Source: Carnobacterium iners
GTDB taxonomy: Bacteria; Bacillota; Bacilli; Lactobacillales; Carnobacteriaceae
Reading direction: 5' to 3'
Length of the DNA: 64,000 nt
NCBI RefSeq assembly: GCF_900177385.1
Contig: NZ_FXBJ01000002.1
Coordinates: 62,001-126,000 of the forward strand
Below, in pieces: positions 48,641 through 58,438 of the stretch; within the stretch, counting starts at the first letter, position 1, and the number at the start of each line of letters is the position of its first letter. Below the pieces are notes generated by a model. That model ran no database searches. It was given only the letters and a program-made list of their open reading frames with translations, and was not told where the DNA came from. Position numbers and translations under genes: made by a program.

Positions 48641-48847
48641 GAACGTTCGCTATATTATTTTACGGACTTATATTTTTTGAAGTTAAACTATTTACTCAAT
48701 GATCTTAAATATATTAATCGAAACTCATAAACATTAGGTGCTCAATCAAATAAACATATGATATCTGTTGTTTTTGGGTAAAGTTTATTGTGCAATTAAT
48801 AATAAAAAGAACAGGAAATAACACATAATTAGTTTTAGTTAGAAATA

Positions 48848-49219
48848 TCATCCCACTTCATCAATTATAAATTTCTTTTTACCAATTTGATATTTGATTT
48901 TAATCTCTACATATCCCTTACTAACTATTGTATTAATCTCATCTAATAATGAACTTACTTGATAAGTACCATTATTTATCTTAAAGATAAGCTTTTCCTC
49001 TATCATTTTTGTTAATATATTATTCAAAGTTCCTACACTTATTCTCAATTTGTTTGCTAGTTTATTCTTCACATAAGAATTTAAGACTAGTTTTCTATCA
49101 TTCTGATCCTTTATCCATAATTCAAATAATAGTTTGCTATGTTTTTTGGGGAGATCGTGTAGTAACATAATATCTTTCAAAAACACTTCAACTTGATTAT
49201 AAAGTTCATCTTTTTCCAT
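48848..49219 (-). CDS. winged-helix protein, RepL-like
   Basis: The 123-residue protein is intact, with GGAGAT upstream of the ATG. The middle part, LVLNSYVKNKLANKLRISVG followed by TLNNILTKMIEE, and the wing KINNGTYQVSS have the pattern of a winged HTH in plasmid and phage replication proteins of the RepL type. It lies among decayed mobile-element genes. The replication role is a guess; a transcriptional role is equally possible. Confidence 0.5.
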   Translation of the reverse strand: MEKDELYNQVEVFLKDIMLLHDLPKKHSKLLFELWIKDQNDRKLVLNSYVKNKLANKLRISVGTLNNILTKMIEEKLIFKINNGTYQVSSLLDEINTIVSKGYVEIKIKYQIGKKKFIIDEVG

Positions 49220-49304
49220 AATCTTTTATCTCCATCTTAATAAAATATGATTTTCTTTTATCTAGAATGTTAGTGTATCAAAAAATAAAGAAGTCTTTAA
49301 TATC

Positions 49305-49775
49305 TTACCGAATACCAACAACTTTCACTTTAATCTCCCCAGAAGGAATGTCTATGGATACTTCATCGTTTACTTTACTTCCTAATAAACTTTTTCAGAT
49401 AGGTGACTCTATTGAAATTTTATACTCTATGGGATTAACTTCTAGCGCACCAACAATGGTATAGTTTTCTTCTTCTCCACCAGGTAACTCTATAAAGGTT
49501 ACGGTACTTCCGATTCTTACTATTGGAAATTTTTCATTCTTAGGATCAATTAGTTCTGAATGATTAAGCGTATTTTCAATTAATGTTATTTAATTTTGTA
49601 ATAAAGATCGTTTCTTAAACACATCATCAAAGGTTGCAACTTCTGAAGAATGACAAAAACTACGTAGCTATTTGATTTCATTAGTTAGTTCTTTTTGTTT
49701 TTCCACTTTTAAATATATTAACTTTTCTTCTAGCTCTTTTTTACCTACTGCTGTCATAGGATACTTCTCTACCAT
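49305..49775 (-). pseudogene. GreA-family transcription elongation factor gene with three in-frame stops
   Basis: A single frame of 157 codons (MVEKYPMTAVGKKELEEKL at the start) covers a complete GreA-like protein. The C-terminal domain reads GSTVTFIELPGGEEENYTIV, then SIESPI and KSLLGSKVNDEVSIDIPSGE. Inside are TAG, TAA and TGA stops at about residues 36, 71 and 122. No frameshift is needed. Length and sequence match GreA well, so this is a second greA copy that decayed by base substitution alone. Confidence 0.85.
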
Positions 49776-49839
49776 AAAATAGGACTCTCCTTTTTGTAAC
49801 CTAGCTCGTTTCTATTCTGTTAGAGAAACCACGATTATT

Positions 49840-50121
49840 TTAACTAATGTAGTTTAAAAATTCTTTTATCATTTCTTCATCAATTTCTCCGCTTTCTAAT
49901 TCAGAAAAATAATTGTGAAATTGGAAAAGAATCTCGTCTGTATCGTTTAAATGGTCTAATTCTTTCTTTGTTAAAAAATCAAGATCATGCATAAAAAAAA
50001 CTTCTGCATTTTCATAAGTCGTTATCTTAAACGCTTGGTCATAAATCATTTGTTTGTCTTTTTTTAACAGTTCGTTTTTGAATGCAGTCATTTCATTTTG
50101 GATTTTATTTTGTAGTGTCAT
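49840..50121 (-). CDS. small DUF3848-like protein
   Basis: The 93-residue acidic, helical protein begins MTLQNKIQNEMTAFKNELLKK and has MIYDQAFKITTYENAEVFF. It resembles the DUF3848 proteins often found in Firmicutes mobile elements; this is a by-eye call. A GGAAG-type ribosome site lies upstream. No catalytic motif is seen. Confidence 0.5.
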   Translation of the reverse strand: MTLQNKIQNEMTAFKNELLKKDKQMIYDQAFKITTYENAEVFFMHDLDFLTKKELDHLNDTDEILFQFHNYFSELESGEIDEEMIKEFLNYIS

Positions 50122-50155
50122 TTTTTTTCTTCCTCTTTCTTTAAAGGTAACATCC

Positions 50156-50976
50156 TTATTTATTTTTCACTATTTCTGGAATATCCCAAGGCGTCATTAT
50201 TCCGACAATATTAGTGGGTGACTTGATGTGTTCATTTTTTGAAATAAGTAAGACATAAGCTGTTTTACCTTCTTTTATTCTTTTATTAAAGATAGCTTCA
50301 ACATCAAAGATTGATTTACTTTCATTGACTACTTCGTATAATCGTTTTTCTTCATGTGCACCCAATACTTCCTCAATCGTACTATCTTTAATTGAAATCA
50401 AATCTTCAGAAATAGCGTTTGCTAAAAATTTGTAATCCCATTTTCAGATACAATACCGACAAGTTTGTTGTCATTAAATACGGGAAACTGAGAATAACTT
50501 TTTTCTTTTACTTTTTTTAGAACTAAACTTAGTTTATCGCCTTGGTCAAATGTTACAACCTCGCTTAAAAACAAGTCTTTTACTTTTTTGGGATGTTTAA
50601 TTTTTTCAGTAATCATCTCAATTTCTTCTATTAATAAACTACTAGGCGTTGCTATTGCTTCTTCTCCGCTAACTGTTTTATGAATCAATAAGTTTCTAAA
50701 TTCACGAAAAAAGTCTAAGCTGTCCATATAACTAAGAATTACTTTATCTTTTTGGAATCGAGCTATTCCTCATAACGAACCAAAATCGGTCTCTGCTGAC
50801 TTATTTATCTTTTTAACAACCACTTCTTGAAGTTTATTAAACGCATTATAAAATCGTGATATATTTTCACTAGTTTCGTTAAAGGAAGCGGTGTCAACTA
50901 ACTTGTCTATTGATTCTATTATACCAATAACTAAGAGAGAATGTATATTGATTCTAGTTCTTTTTTTATGAGACAA
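50156..50976 (-). pseudogene. CBS-domain protein gene with one stop and one frameshift
   Basis: From ATG 50976 the frame reads to a TGA at 50770-50772. It continues in the same frame as FFREFRNLLIHKTVSGEEAI and a first CBS motif, YSQFPVFNDNKLVGIVSENG. Then a single T is missing from a run of T near 50437. The rest follows in another frame (ISIKDSTIEEVLG, IVGIMTPWDIPEIV), the second CBS motif. Restored, it would be about 270 residues with an N-terminal helical domain and a CBS pair that binds adenyl nucleotides. Confidence 0.75.
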
Positions 50977-51086
50977 ATCCTTTCTTTTTCTTAAGAATAC
51001 TTAACAACCATTGGTAAAAAAGACTAGACGTGATAGACTTATTCTGTTGTTTTAATACATTTTACAGCAAATGGAGTTGAACTAGT

Positions 51087-52544
51087 TTGATTAATAAGAA
51101 TTACAAATGGCGTGCACTCGTTTTTAATCCTCTTGTCGTTATTGTCTATGGAATCGGATGCTACTACTTATCCTTATTTGCTAAGTACGGCGGTATTAGA
51201 CTGAGAGTCCCCATTATCTTAATTATTTTTCTTAGCTTACTTCTTTGGTTTATTGGCTGCCTTTACTGGTATATGATAAACCGTTACGAAAAGAATACTA
51301 AAGAAAAGAAACCTTCCTATCATCTAAACCGATTTAGTCAGTTTATCTTTCTTTTAAGTGTGACTTCTCTTGTCTTGATTACACTTGCAACAGGTAAAAG
51401 TATCTACGAGAGTGGGACTCATTTAAATGGACGATTGGCTTTCGTCATTGATGAGTTAGTTAATAAACGAACGGTTCCTTTCAAGCATGATAATTTGTAT
51501 CAAGAGGACTTAGATGGCTTATTTGAAGACCTAGAATCTAAAATTGATTTGCCTAAAGAACTGTATATCGATAATCACTTCGAATTGACCTTCAATAAAA
51601 AGGGAGAAATCACTTCTTTCTATAGCTTCTTATATGGTTTAAATGATAAGAGTGAAAAGAAAACTTTTTTAATCGATTATGACCGTTCAAAAAGCAAGAA
51701 GATAAACGTGGTTTTAAACGGATTTACTCATTCAACTTTTAATGAAACAGCTAGACTTCAGCCACTAATAGACGGTATAAAACATCTGCCTATCAAAGAA
51801 ACCGTTAAGGATTGGGATGAAGAGACACTTGGCATCTACTATACGGGTTACCGTAACTGGGGATACAATGATAGCAGTATTCGTTATTTTGATAAAAGCG
51901 GAATGACTTTTCCGATAAAATCAACTGAAGAAGAAATAACTGGTTATACTATTTCTGTTTATACGCCTAATGAACCTAGTATAACACCCATACGCTTCAT
52001 TGATTACTCCTTAATACGCTCTTCTCTACAAGAAAAAGTAGCGATAGATACTCATGAAACCAATGAAGATGAAACAGTCTTTTTAACTGAAAGAGTCGGT
52101 TACCAATTAAAGGTAGCCGATGCTGCTCTAGGTTCTCGTTTTTATGTATTGGATCAGACTACTGATGGAGGAGAGACTTGGGCAACAATTAATCCTGATC
52201 CTTTTTTAGGTGAAATAGGAATCAGTTCAGGAATAACGTTTATCACTAAAAATCTTGGCTTTATTGGACTATCTCATAGTGGATCTGATTATGCAGAACT
52301 GTATCGAACAGCGGATGGGGGTCGAACATTTAAGAAATTAACTTTCCCAGCTGTCGAAATTCCTTTAGCCGATACTAAAGAAGCCAATCCTTTTGATTTC
52401 CCAGGAGTTCCGTACAGAGAAAATGAGTCACTCTTTCTGCAAATAGGGCAAGGTGAGAATAGCGATTACCATGGTGGAAGTCAAGTCCTCTACCAGTCTG
52501 ATGACGATGGAAAAACATGGAAGTATACTGCAGAGATTAAATAA
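51087..52544 (+). CDS. membrane-anchored protein with BNR-type repeats
   Basis: The intact 485-residue protein starts at TTG 51087 with TGGAG upstream. Three membrane helices lie in the first 110 residues (about 10-30, 38-60, 85-105). A long extracellular part follows, whose last 150 residues hold BNR (Asp-box) motifs TTDGGETWATI, TADGGRTFKKL and SDDDGKTWKYT. Such motifs occur in sialidases, sortilins and photosystem assembly factors. The sialidase catalytic residues are not evident, so it is unlikely to be one. The family is not recognised. Confidence 0.75.
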   Translation: MINKNYKWRALVFNPLVVIVYGIGCYYLSLFAKYGGIRLRVPIILIIFLSLLLWFIGCLYWYMINRYEKNTKEKKPSYHLNRFSQFIFLLSVTSLVLITLATGKSIYESGTHLNGRLAFVIDELVNKRTVPFKHDNLYQEDLDGLFEDLESKIDLPKELYIDNHFELTFNKKGEITSFYSFLYGLNDKSEKKTFLIDYDRSKSKKINVVLNGFTHSTFNETARLQPLIDGIKHLPIKETVKDWDEETLGIYYTGYRNWGYNDSSIRYFDKSGMTFPIKSTEEEITGYTISVYTPNEPSITPIRFIDYSLIRSSLQEKVAIDTHETNEDETVFLTERVGYQLKVADAALGSRFYVLDQTTDGGETWATINPDPFLGEIGISSGITFITKNLGFIGLSHSGSDYAELYRTADGGRTFKKLTFPAVEIPLADTKEANPFDFPGVPYRENESLFLQIGQGENSDYHGGSQVLYQSDDDGKTWKYTAEIK

Positions 52545-52549
52545 CTGTC

Positions 52550-52603
52550 TAGGGCTGACCTTTAAATGAAGGAATCTTTCATTCAGAAGTCAGCCCTTTT
52601 TTG
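52550..52603 (+). terminator. terminator of the BNR-repeat protein gene
   Basis: AGGGCTGAC pairs with GTCAGCCCT across an inner TGAA...TTCA stem and is followed by TTTTTTG. It is 6 bp past the stop codon. Confidence 0.85.
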
Positions 52604-52748
52604 TTTAGTTTTAAGTTAGACTCTAAATTGCTGAAAAGCTTTAGTTAGCATAGCATTCCTGACAAGCTAATAAGTTGTCTAGCTTGTCTAATTATTTTCG
52701 CTAAATGTTATAGAGATAACTTATACGTACTACCTGATTTTATTGTAG

Positions 52749-54085
52749 TTAGTCTGTTTTTCTATCAAGCTCTCGTAAAGCACTTTTTATTTCTTCTTAT
52801 TCTTCTGGTAAAAATCTTTTATATAGATTTGTTTGTACTATTCCTTCGTTATTGGTAACAATATCAATAATTTTTAAGTTTATCATTCTAGATTGTGCTA
52901 TTGTATAATTTCCTGCTTCAATAGCCTTTTCATAGCACTTGATAGCTTATCTATTATCTAACTTTATGCCTTTTCCATTTGCGTACATATCTGCAATCGC
53001 TAATACCCCTTCTTTATTTCCTAATTCAACTAACTTATCTTAGTATTTTTTCGATTCATTGTATTTGGCCATCTCTTCATGTAATTTACCTAATGCAAGA
53101 AAACCCTCTTCTTCATGACCTTCTAACTGTATCAACTCTTCATAAGACTCTTTTGCTTTGTCAAAATCTGATTGATTTTTATAGGCCTCACCTAAGCATT
53201 CTAAAACTTACACAGATCCTAATTTATAGGCTTTTTCAAACCACTTAATGTTATTTATGTCCTCTCTTTTATTTTCATCATAAATTAGTACACATCTTAA
53301 AACAACATCACTCTTACTTAGTTCTGCTGACTTTCTATACCATTCAATGGCTCCATTTATATTGTTCAAGCGCTCATCATCTATTTCTGCTACGAAATAC
53401 ATGGCCTGTTCATCTCGCAGGCCTTTTGTCTTAATGTACCAATTTATTACTACCTTGGACTCTTTCAAATGCTTATGATAAATCATTACGATTTAATTTA
53501 TTGCATCAATACTTCCTGTTAATGCCTCTTCTTCGTACTGATTAACCGCTTTTTTATACCATTTAATTTCTTTGATCCGATTTTTTCTACTCCTAATCCT
53601 TGGTAATAAAATCTTTCTAACCAAAAAATTGCTTCATTTCCTTCAAGTTCTGCTACTTTCTGAAATAGACAAAATACTTTAGCATAATTCTGTTTTACAC
53701 CTAGTCCTTTATAATAGAACTTCCCTAAATTAGTTCGTGCTATTAAATCATTTTCTTTTTTAATTACTAGGTGAATCATTTCCTATGCCATCTTATATTC
53801 TTCAGCGTCAAAACACATCATCCCAAATTGACTCACCGCTTCTGTGTTGCCGTACTTAATAGTGAGTCGATAAAGAGAACTAGCTTGTTTAATATGATTT
53901 ATTCTTGAAAAATGATTATTAAAAGATAAATCTCCCAGATCTACCCTTGCTTTTGAATGATTATTTTCTATTAATCCTTCTAAATTTGAGAATAGTTCTT
54001 TATCTTCTTTTCGTAAATGCTTTCGAATATTATCAAGTATCGATATTTTCATTGTTTCATTTATATAACGTCTTCCTTCATTCAT
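52749..54085 (-). pseudogene. Sel1/tetratricopeptide-repeat protein gene, multiply disrupted
   Basis: From ATG 54085 to a TAA at 52749 nearly the whole minus strand reads as Sel1-type repeats. Examples are ARTNLGKFYYKGLGVKQNYA, GAIEWYRKSAELSKSD, IKWFEKAYKLGSV, GFLALGKLHEEMAKYNESKK and AIKCYEKAIEAGNYTIAQS. At least six in-frame stops and one frameshift (near 53575) break it. Restored it would be about 445 residues. A short membrane-like frame (LFLINGFLPFLVFFIMLLKL) ends at its start codon with TGAATG overlap and was probably its partner. Confidence 0.8.
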
Positions 54086-54394
54086 TCTCTTTTAATCAAA
54101 TACATCTTTTTACAGATTGCTTTTCTTAACGTTACTACTTTATGTATTAAGTATCGGTCTTTGTATCTATCTGTTAGTAATTTCATCTGGTCTCTATCAT
54201 CTCTCAACTTTAACAGCATTATAAAAAAAACAAGGAATGGAAGAAAACCATTTATTAAAAATAGAATTTGTTTTATACATATCCATGTATTATGTCTTTT
54301 TTATTGGTCTTGGATGAGTCATCTGAGTTCAGTATAAAAGATTTTTTTCTTTTCGAATAATTTAAACAAATTCGTGAAACAATTAATATTTCAG

Positions 54395-54816
54395 ACAGCA
54401 CTAATGTAACTAAATGAAGCTAAATCATCTGGCGCAGATAAAACAGATGTTATGGGTGAAGACTGGAAGGAAGCATTTGGTGAAAAAGTCGATTTGCTAT
54501 TGATTCTGCAGGCGCAGCAACATTAAACAATTCATTAAGCACATTAAGACTTGGTGGAGCAATCGTTTTATTTGGTTCATCTACTGGTGATAAAGTAGAA
54601 TTTAATTTACGTAACTTCTTTTATCGGCAGCACACATTAAAAAGCATTACCATGGGGAGTCAAGCAGAATCAGAAGAAATAATAGCGTATTCTTAAAAAC
54701 ATACTATCAGACCACTAATCGACAAAGTTTACGATTTCGAATATTATAAAAAAGCTTTTGAACGAGTAGGCTAAGCAAAATAAACGGGTAAATTTATATT
54801 AAAATTAGCAGACTAA
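54395..54816 (+). pseudogene. zinc-type alcohol dehydrogenase/quinone oxidoreductase gene, C-terminal relic
   Basis: The plus strand reads NEAKSSGADKTDVMGEDWKE, a one-base shift near 54505, then DSAGAATLNNSLSTLRLGGA, IVLFGSSTGDKVEFNLRNFF, PLIDKVYDFEYYKKAFERVG and GKFILKLAD. This is the cofactor-binding C-terminal part of a medium-chain dehydrogenase. Three in-frame stops follow the shift. The first half, with the catalytic zinc ligands, is missing. Confidence 0.8.
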
Positions 54817-54949
54817 CTTATACCGCTATTACGACAAAAAGACAAACGATTTCATTCGGCATATTACATAAGCACGTATTAAAGAGGTATAAAAAAAAGA
54901 ACCCACTCTGAGGAAGTCAAAATTCAGAGGAGGTCAAATCTGAACATAG

Positions 54950-55633
54950 TTAGAAAACGTTATTATCGAGTGTATTATGTGTATTTAATTCAGTGATTTT
55001 ACCTGATTCAAGATAAACAATCCATTCGCATAAATTTGTCACGTAATCGCTGATACGTTCCAGATTTCCGGCTACAAAAATGTAATTAGCTGCACCAAAT
55101 ATTAACTCAGAATCTTTCTTCATTTCATTCAATGTTCTTTTTTGTAATTCGAAAGCAAGCTGATCGATTTTGTCGTCTTTTAGAGCAATTTTTTTAGCTT
55201 CTGTTACATCTGCTTCGATGAAAGCAGTTAAAGAACGTTCAACTAATTTCTTAACTTTTTCAGCCATTACCGCCAAGTCATTTTCAATATCCAAATTCTT
55301 TTTATTCCCTTTAACACGAATCGTTGCTTTGGCAATGTTAACCGCATGGTCTCCCATACGTTCTAAATCGGCACAAGCCTTCATGATGGTAATGATACGA
55401 CGTAAATCACTGGTTACGGGCTGTTGCAAGGCAATGAGCTCAATAGATTTGGTTTCGATTTTTACTTGTTGTTCATTGATTAGGTGATCGTTATTCACGA
55501 CTTTTTCAGCTATGGCTTTGTCATGGGCAACAAATCCCTTAACAGATAGATAGATTGATTCAGATACCATTAATCCCATCTGGTAAAACTGTGAATGCAG
55601 ACTGTTTAGTTCTTCTTCGAATACTTTTCTCAT
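54950..55633 (-). CDS. phoU: phosphate signalling protein PhoU
   Basis: The product is a 227-residue, all-helical protein with two PhoU repeats. Each has the acidic motif used for metal binding (ERMGDHAVNIAK and ERISDYVTNLCE). It links the state of the Pst importer to the PhoR-PhoP system and restrains phosphate uptake. ATG 55633 is chosen over the in-frame GTG at 55645 because GAGGTGG sits between them. It is the last gene of the pst operon. Confidence 0.96.
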   Translation of the reverse strand: MRKVFEEELNSLHSQFYQMGLMVSESIYLSVKGFVAHDKAIAEKVVNNDHLINEQQVKIETKSIELIALQQPVTSDLRRIITIMKACADLERMGDHAVNIAKATIRVKGNKKNLDIENDLAVMAEKVKKLVERSLTAFIEADVTEAKKIALKDDKIDQLAFELQKRTLNEMKKDSELIFGAANYIFVAGNLERISDYVTNLCEWIVYLESGKITELNTHNTLDNNVF

Positions 55634-55699
55634 GAAATAGACCACCTCTTATTTTTTTGAACTGTTATGCGTTTATTTGATTCTACTGACATTTGCTGT

Positions 55700-56473
55700 T
55701 TAACCGAACTTACCTGAAATATAATCATCTGTTCGTATGTCCTTAGGATTGGAATACATTTTTTCTGTTGAATCAAATTCAATGATTTCTCCATTTAAAA
55801 AGAAAGCTGTTTTATCCGATATTCGAGCAGCTTGTTGCATGTTATGTGTGACAATGATAATGCTGTAATTTTTCTTGAGTTCATGAATCAAGTCTTCTAT
55901 TTTGGCAGTGGATAACGGATCGAGCGCTGAGGTTGGTTCATCCATCAGTATGACTTCTGGTTCTACAGCTAAAGCTCGAGCGATGCAAAGACGTTGCTGC
56001 TGACCTCCAGAAAGACTAAAGGCATTTTCACTTAATCTGTCTTTTACTTCATTCCATAACGCAGCACCTTTCAAGCCTCTTTCAACAACCTCATCTAGCG
56101 TCTTTTTATCTTTAATCCCATGAATACGGGGTCCATAAGCGACATTGTCATAGATGGATTTCGGGAAAGGATTGGGTTTTTGAAAAACCATCCCAACCTC
56201 TGTACGTAAAGCTTCTACTTTAGCGTCAGATTTAAAAATGTCCTCATTGTTATAGTGGATGGAGCCTTTCATTTTTACAGAAGGAACGAGCTCCACCATT
56301 CGGTTTAATGTTTTAATAAATGTTGATTTACCACATCCAGAGGGTCCAATTATTGCAACAACCTGTTTTTCAGGTATATCAATTGAGATATCTTTTAGTG
56401 CCTGTGTATCACCGTACCATAAGTTGAAATTTTTGACGGAATAGACAGACTGAATAGTTTCTTCTTTATTCAT
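55700..56473 (-). CDS. pstB: phosphate ABC transporter ATP-binding protein
   Basis: The 257-residue ATPase has Walker [14 protein letters not shown], the PstB-typical [11 protein letters not shown], the signature [16 protein letters not shown], Walker [14 protein letters not shown] and [13 protein letters not shown]. It drives phosphate import through PstC and PstA. It lies 16 bp after pstA with TAGGAGG before the ATG. Only one pstB copy is present here, although many Lactobacillales have two. Confidence 0.97.
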   Translation of the reverse strand: MNKEETIQSVYSVKNFNLWYGDTQALKDISIDIPEKQVVAIIGPSGCGKSTFIKTLNRMVELVPSVKMKGSIHYNNEDIFKSDAKVEALRTEVGMVFQKPNPFPKSIYDNVAYGPRIHGIKDKKTLDEVVERGLKGAALWNEVKDRLSENAFSLSGGQQQRLCIARALAVEPEVILMDEPTSALDPLSTAKIEDLIHELKKNYSIIIVTHNMQQAARISDKTAFFLNGEIIEFDSTEKMYSNPKDIRTDDYISGKFG

Positions 56474-56488
56474 TATTTACCTCCTACA

Positions 56489-57367
56489 TTAATAACGTTT
56501 TGAGTATTTATTACGAATAGCAATAGCCAGCGAATTCATCGCAATTAAAATAATGAGTAAGACTATGCTTCCGGCTGCGGCTACTGCTTGAAACTCTGCT
56601 TGGGGTCTGCTTGCCCAGCTGAAAATTTGAATAGGTAACACAGTAAAGCCATCTAATACGGAAGTTGGGGTATAGGCAATAAACGTCATTGCGCCAATCA
56701 TCAACAGAGATGCTGTTTCACCGACACCTCTAGATAAGGATAGAATCGCTCCAGTTAATATTCCGGGTGTGGCTGCTGGAAGGACAACGGTTCGAATAAT
56801 CTGCCATTTGGTTGCACCCATTGCATAAGCGGCCTCATACTGTTCTTGTGGAATAGATCGTATGGCCTCTTTTGAAGCGACGACTATGACCGGTAAAATA
56901 AGCAGAGACATGGTTAATCCTCCAGCTAAAATACTTCTACCCATTCCTAATATTCGAACAAATACTGTCAGACCAAGTAAACCAAATACAACGGAAGGCA
57001 CTCCTGCTAAGTTTGCTATATTCAGTTCGATAAAACGGGTAAATTTATTTTTCGGTGCGTATTCTTCTAAATAAATGGATGTACCCACACCTAATATTAG
57101 AGAAACTGGTATCGTGATAGACATAACCCAAATAGTTCCGAGGATTGCAGCTTTAATTCCCGCATCTTCAGGTCTTCTTGATGCATAATTAGTGAAGAAA
57201 TCAGTATTTAAATAGCCAATCCCTTGCGTAACAATTCGTATAATTAGAGTAGCTAGTACAATCATCCCAAAAAGAGTAGCTGTAAAGAAAATTCCTTTGG
57301 CCAGTTTATTTTTTGTAATTCTTTTAGATATTTGTTTTTCATCAGGTACAACAATTTTGTTTTTCAT
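56489..57367 (-). CDS. pstA: phosphate ABC transporter permease PstA
   Basis: The 292-residue permease has six membrane segments and the EAA loop EAAYAMGATKWQIIRTVVLP that contacts PstB. FTNYASRRPEDAGIKAAILG before the second helix is typical of PstA. Its ATG overlaps the stop of pstC by one base (TAATG). Confidence 0.95.
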   Translation of the reverse strand: MKNKIVVPDEKQISKRITKNKLAKGIFFTATLFGMIVLATLIIRIVTQGIGYLNTDFFTNYASRRPEDAGIKAAILGTIWVMSITIPVSLILGVGTSIYLEEYAPKNKFTRFIELNIANLAGVPSVVFGLLGLTVFVRILGMGRSILAGGLTMSLLILPVIVVASKEAIRSIPQEQYEAAYAMGATKWQIIRTVVLPAATPGILTGAILSLSRGVGETASLLMIGAMTFIAYTPTSVLDGFTVLPIQIFSWASRPQAEFQAVAAAGSIVLLIILIAMNSLAIAIRNKYSKRY

Positions 57368-58296
57368 TAATAAACCTCCCTATATCGACGGGAAATATGA
57401 TTGGCAAAGACATTCATGACTAAAGTAAAGAGGAACAGAGTCATCCCTACCGCATAGATACTATAATAAATAGTCGACCCAAACGTTGCATCCCCCATGC
57501 TGACTTGAACTATATAAGCAGTCATTGTCTGAATTGATTCAGTGGGAGTAAAACCTAAGTTTGGTGTGGATCCTGCTGCAGTGGCGACAATCATTGTTTC
57601 ACCGATTGCACGTGATAGGCCTAAAACAAGCGAAGAAACAATCCCACTAAGTGAGCCGGGAATAACAATTTTCAAAGCAACTTCTAAACGTGTTGCACCT
57701 AAGGCCAATGCGCCATCTCGCATGGATTGGGGAACAGCATTCATCGCTTCTTGAGATAACGAAGTGATCTGGGGAATAATCATAATTCCTACAACTATAC
57801 CCGGGCTTAAGGCATTAAAAATAGGTAAATCTGTGACAAACGTTCGTAATAAAGGCGTAACAAACGTTAAAGCAAACAACCCATAGACAACTGTCGGAAC
57901 ACCGGCTAATACTTCCAAGATAGGTTTCAATACTTTACGTCTTTGATCACTGGCGTATTCACTCAAATAAACGGCTGCAGCTAAACCAATTGGGATAGCA
58001 ACTATCATCGCAATTACAGCAATGGTGAATGTGCCAGAAATTAATGGCCAAATACCATAACTGGGATCATTTCCGAAAAATGGGTACCATTCTGTGCCGG
58101 TTATGAAATCAATAAAAGAAACCTGCGTAAAAAACAAAAAGGTTTCTCTGAATAAAGTGAAAATGATTCCTACCGTTACAAGAATGGAGAGAGAAGCCAT
58201 GAGTAAAAATAAGTTAGGCATTAATTTCTCGATTTTATTATGAGAGGATTGTTTAGCTCTATTTTGTTTAATCCTTTCACGTATAGTTGATTGCAT
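57367..58296 (-). CDS. pstC: phosphate ABC transporter permease PstC
   Basis: The product is a 309-residue permease. ATG 58296 follows AAGGAGTG; the longer frame to 58332 has no site. Six hydrophobic segments are seen. The EAA loop is DGALALGATRLEVALKIVIP, and EWYPFFGNDPSYGIWPLISG lies in the first outside loop, as in PstC. With PstA it forms the phosphate channel. Confidence 0.95.
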   Translation of the reverse strand: MQSTIRERIKQNRAKQSSHNKIEKLMPNLFLLMASLSILVTVGIIFTLFRETFLFFTQVSFIDFITGTEWYPFFGNDPSYGIWPLISGTFTIAVIAMIVAIPIGLAAAVYLSEYASDQRRKVLKPILEVLAGVPTVVYGLFALTFVTPLLRTFVTDLPIFNALSPGIVVGIMIIPQITSLSQEAMNAVPQSMRDGALALGATRLEVALKIVIPGSLSGIVSSLVLGLSRAIGETMIVATAAGSTPNLGFTPTESIQTMTAYIVQVSMGDATFGSTIYYSIYAVGMTLFLFTLVMNVFANHISRRYREVY

Positions 58297-58438
58297 GATG
58301 TAACACTCCTTAAACATAGGCAAAATGTCCATCGAGTGAGTCCGCGATGGATATTTTGCTGGATATTAATCTTTGTTATAACTATTTCTTACAAGTTTTT
58401 AATAGTAATCACTGATTTTTTCTGAAAGTTATAAAAAT

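Noticed and set aside
54017-54337. 106-residue plus-strand frame rich in Phe, Ile and Leu
   Set aside because: It is antisense to the start of the Sel1 relic and a membrane-like frame; no ribosome site is present.
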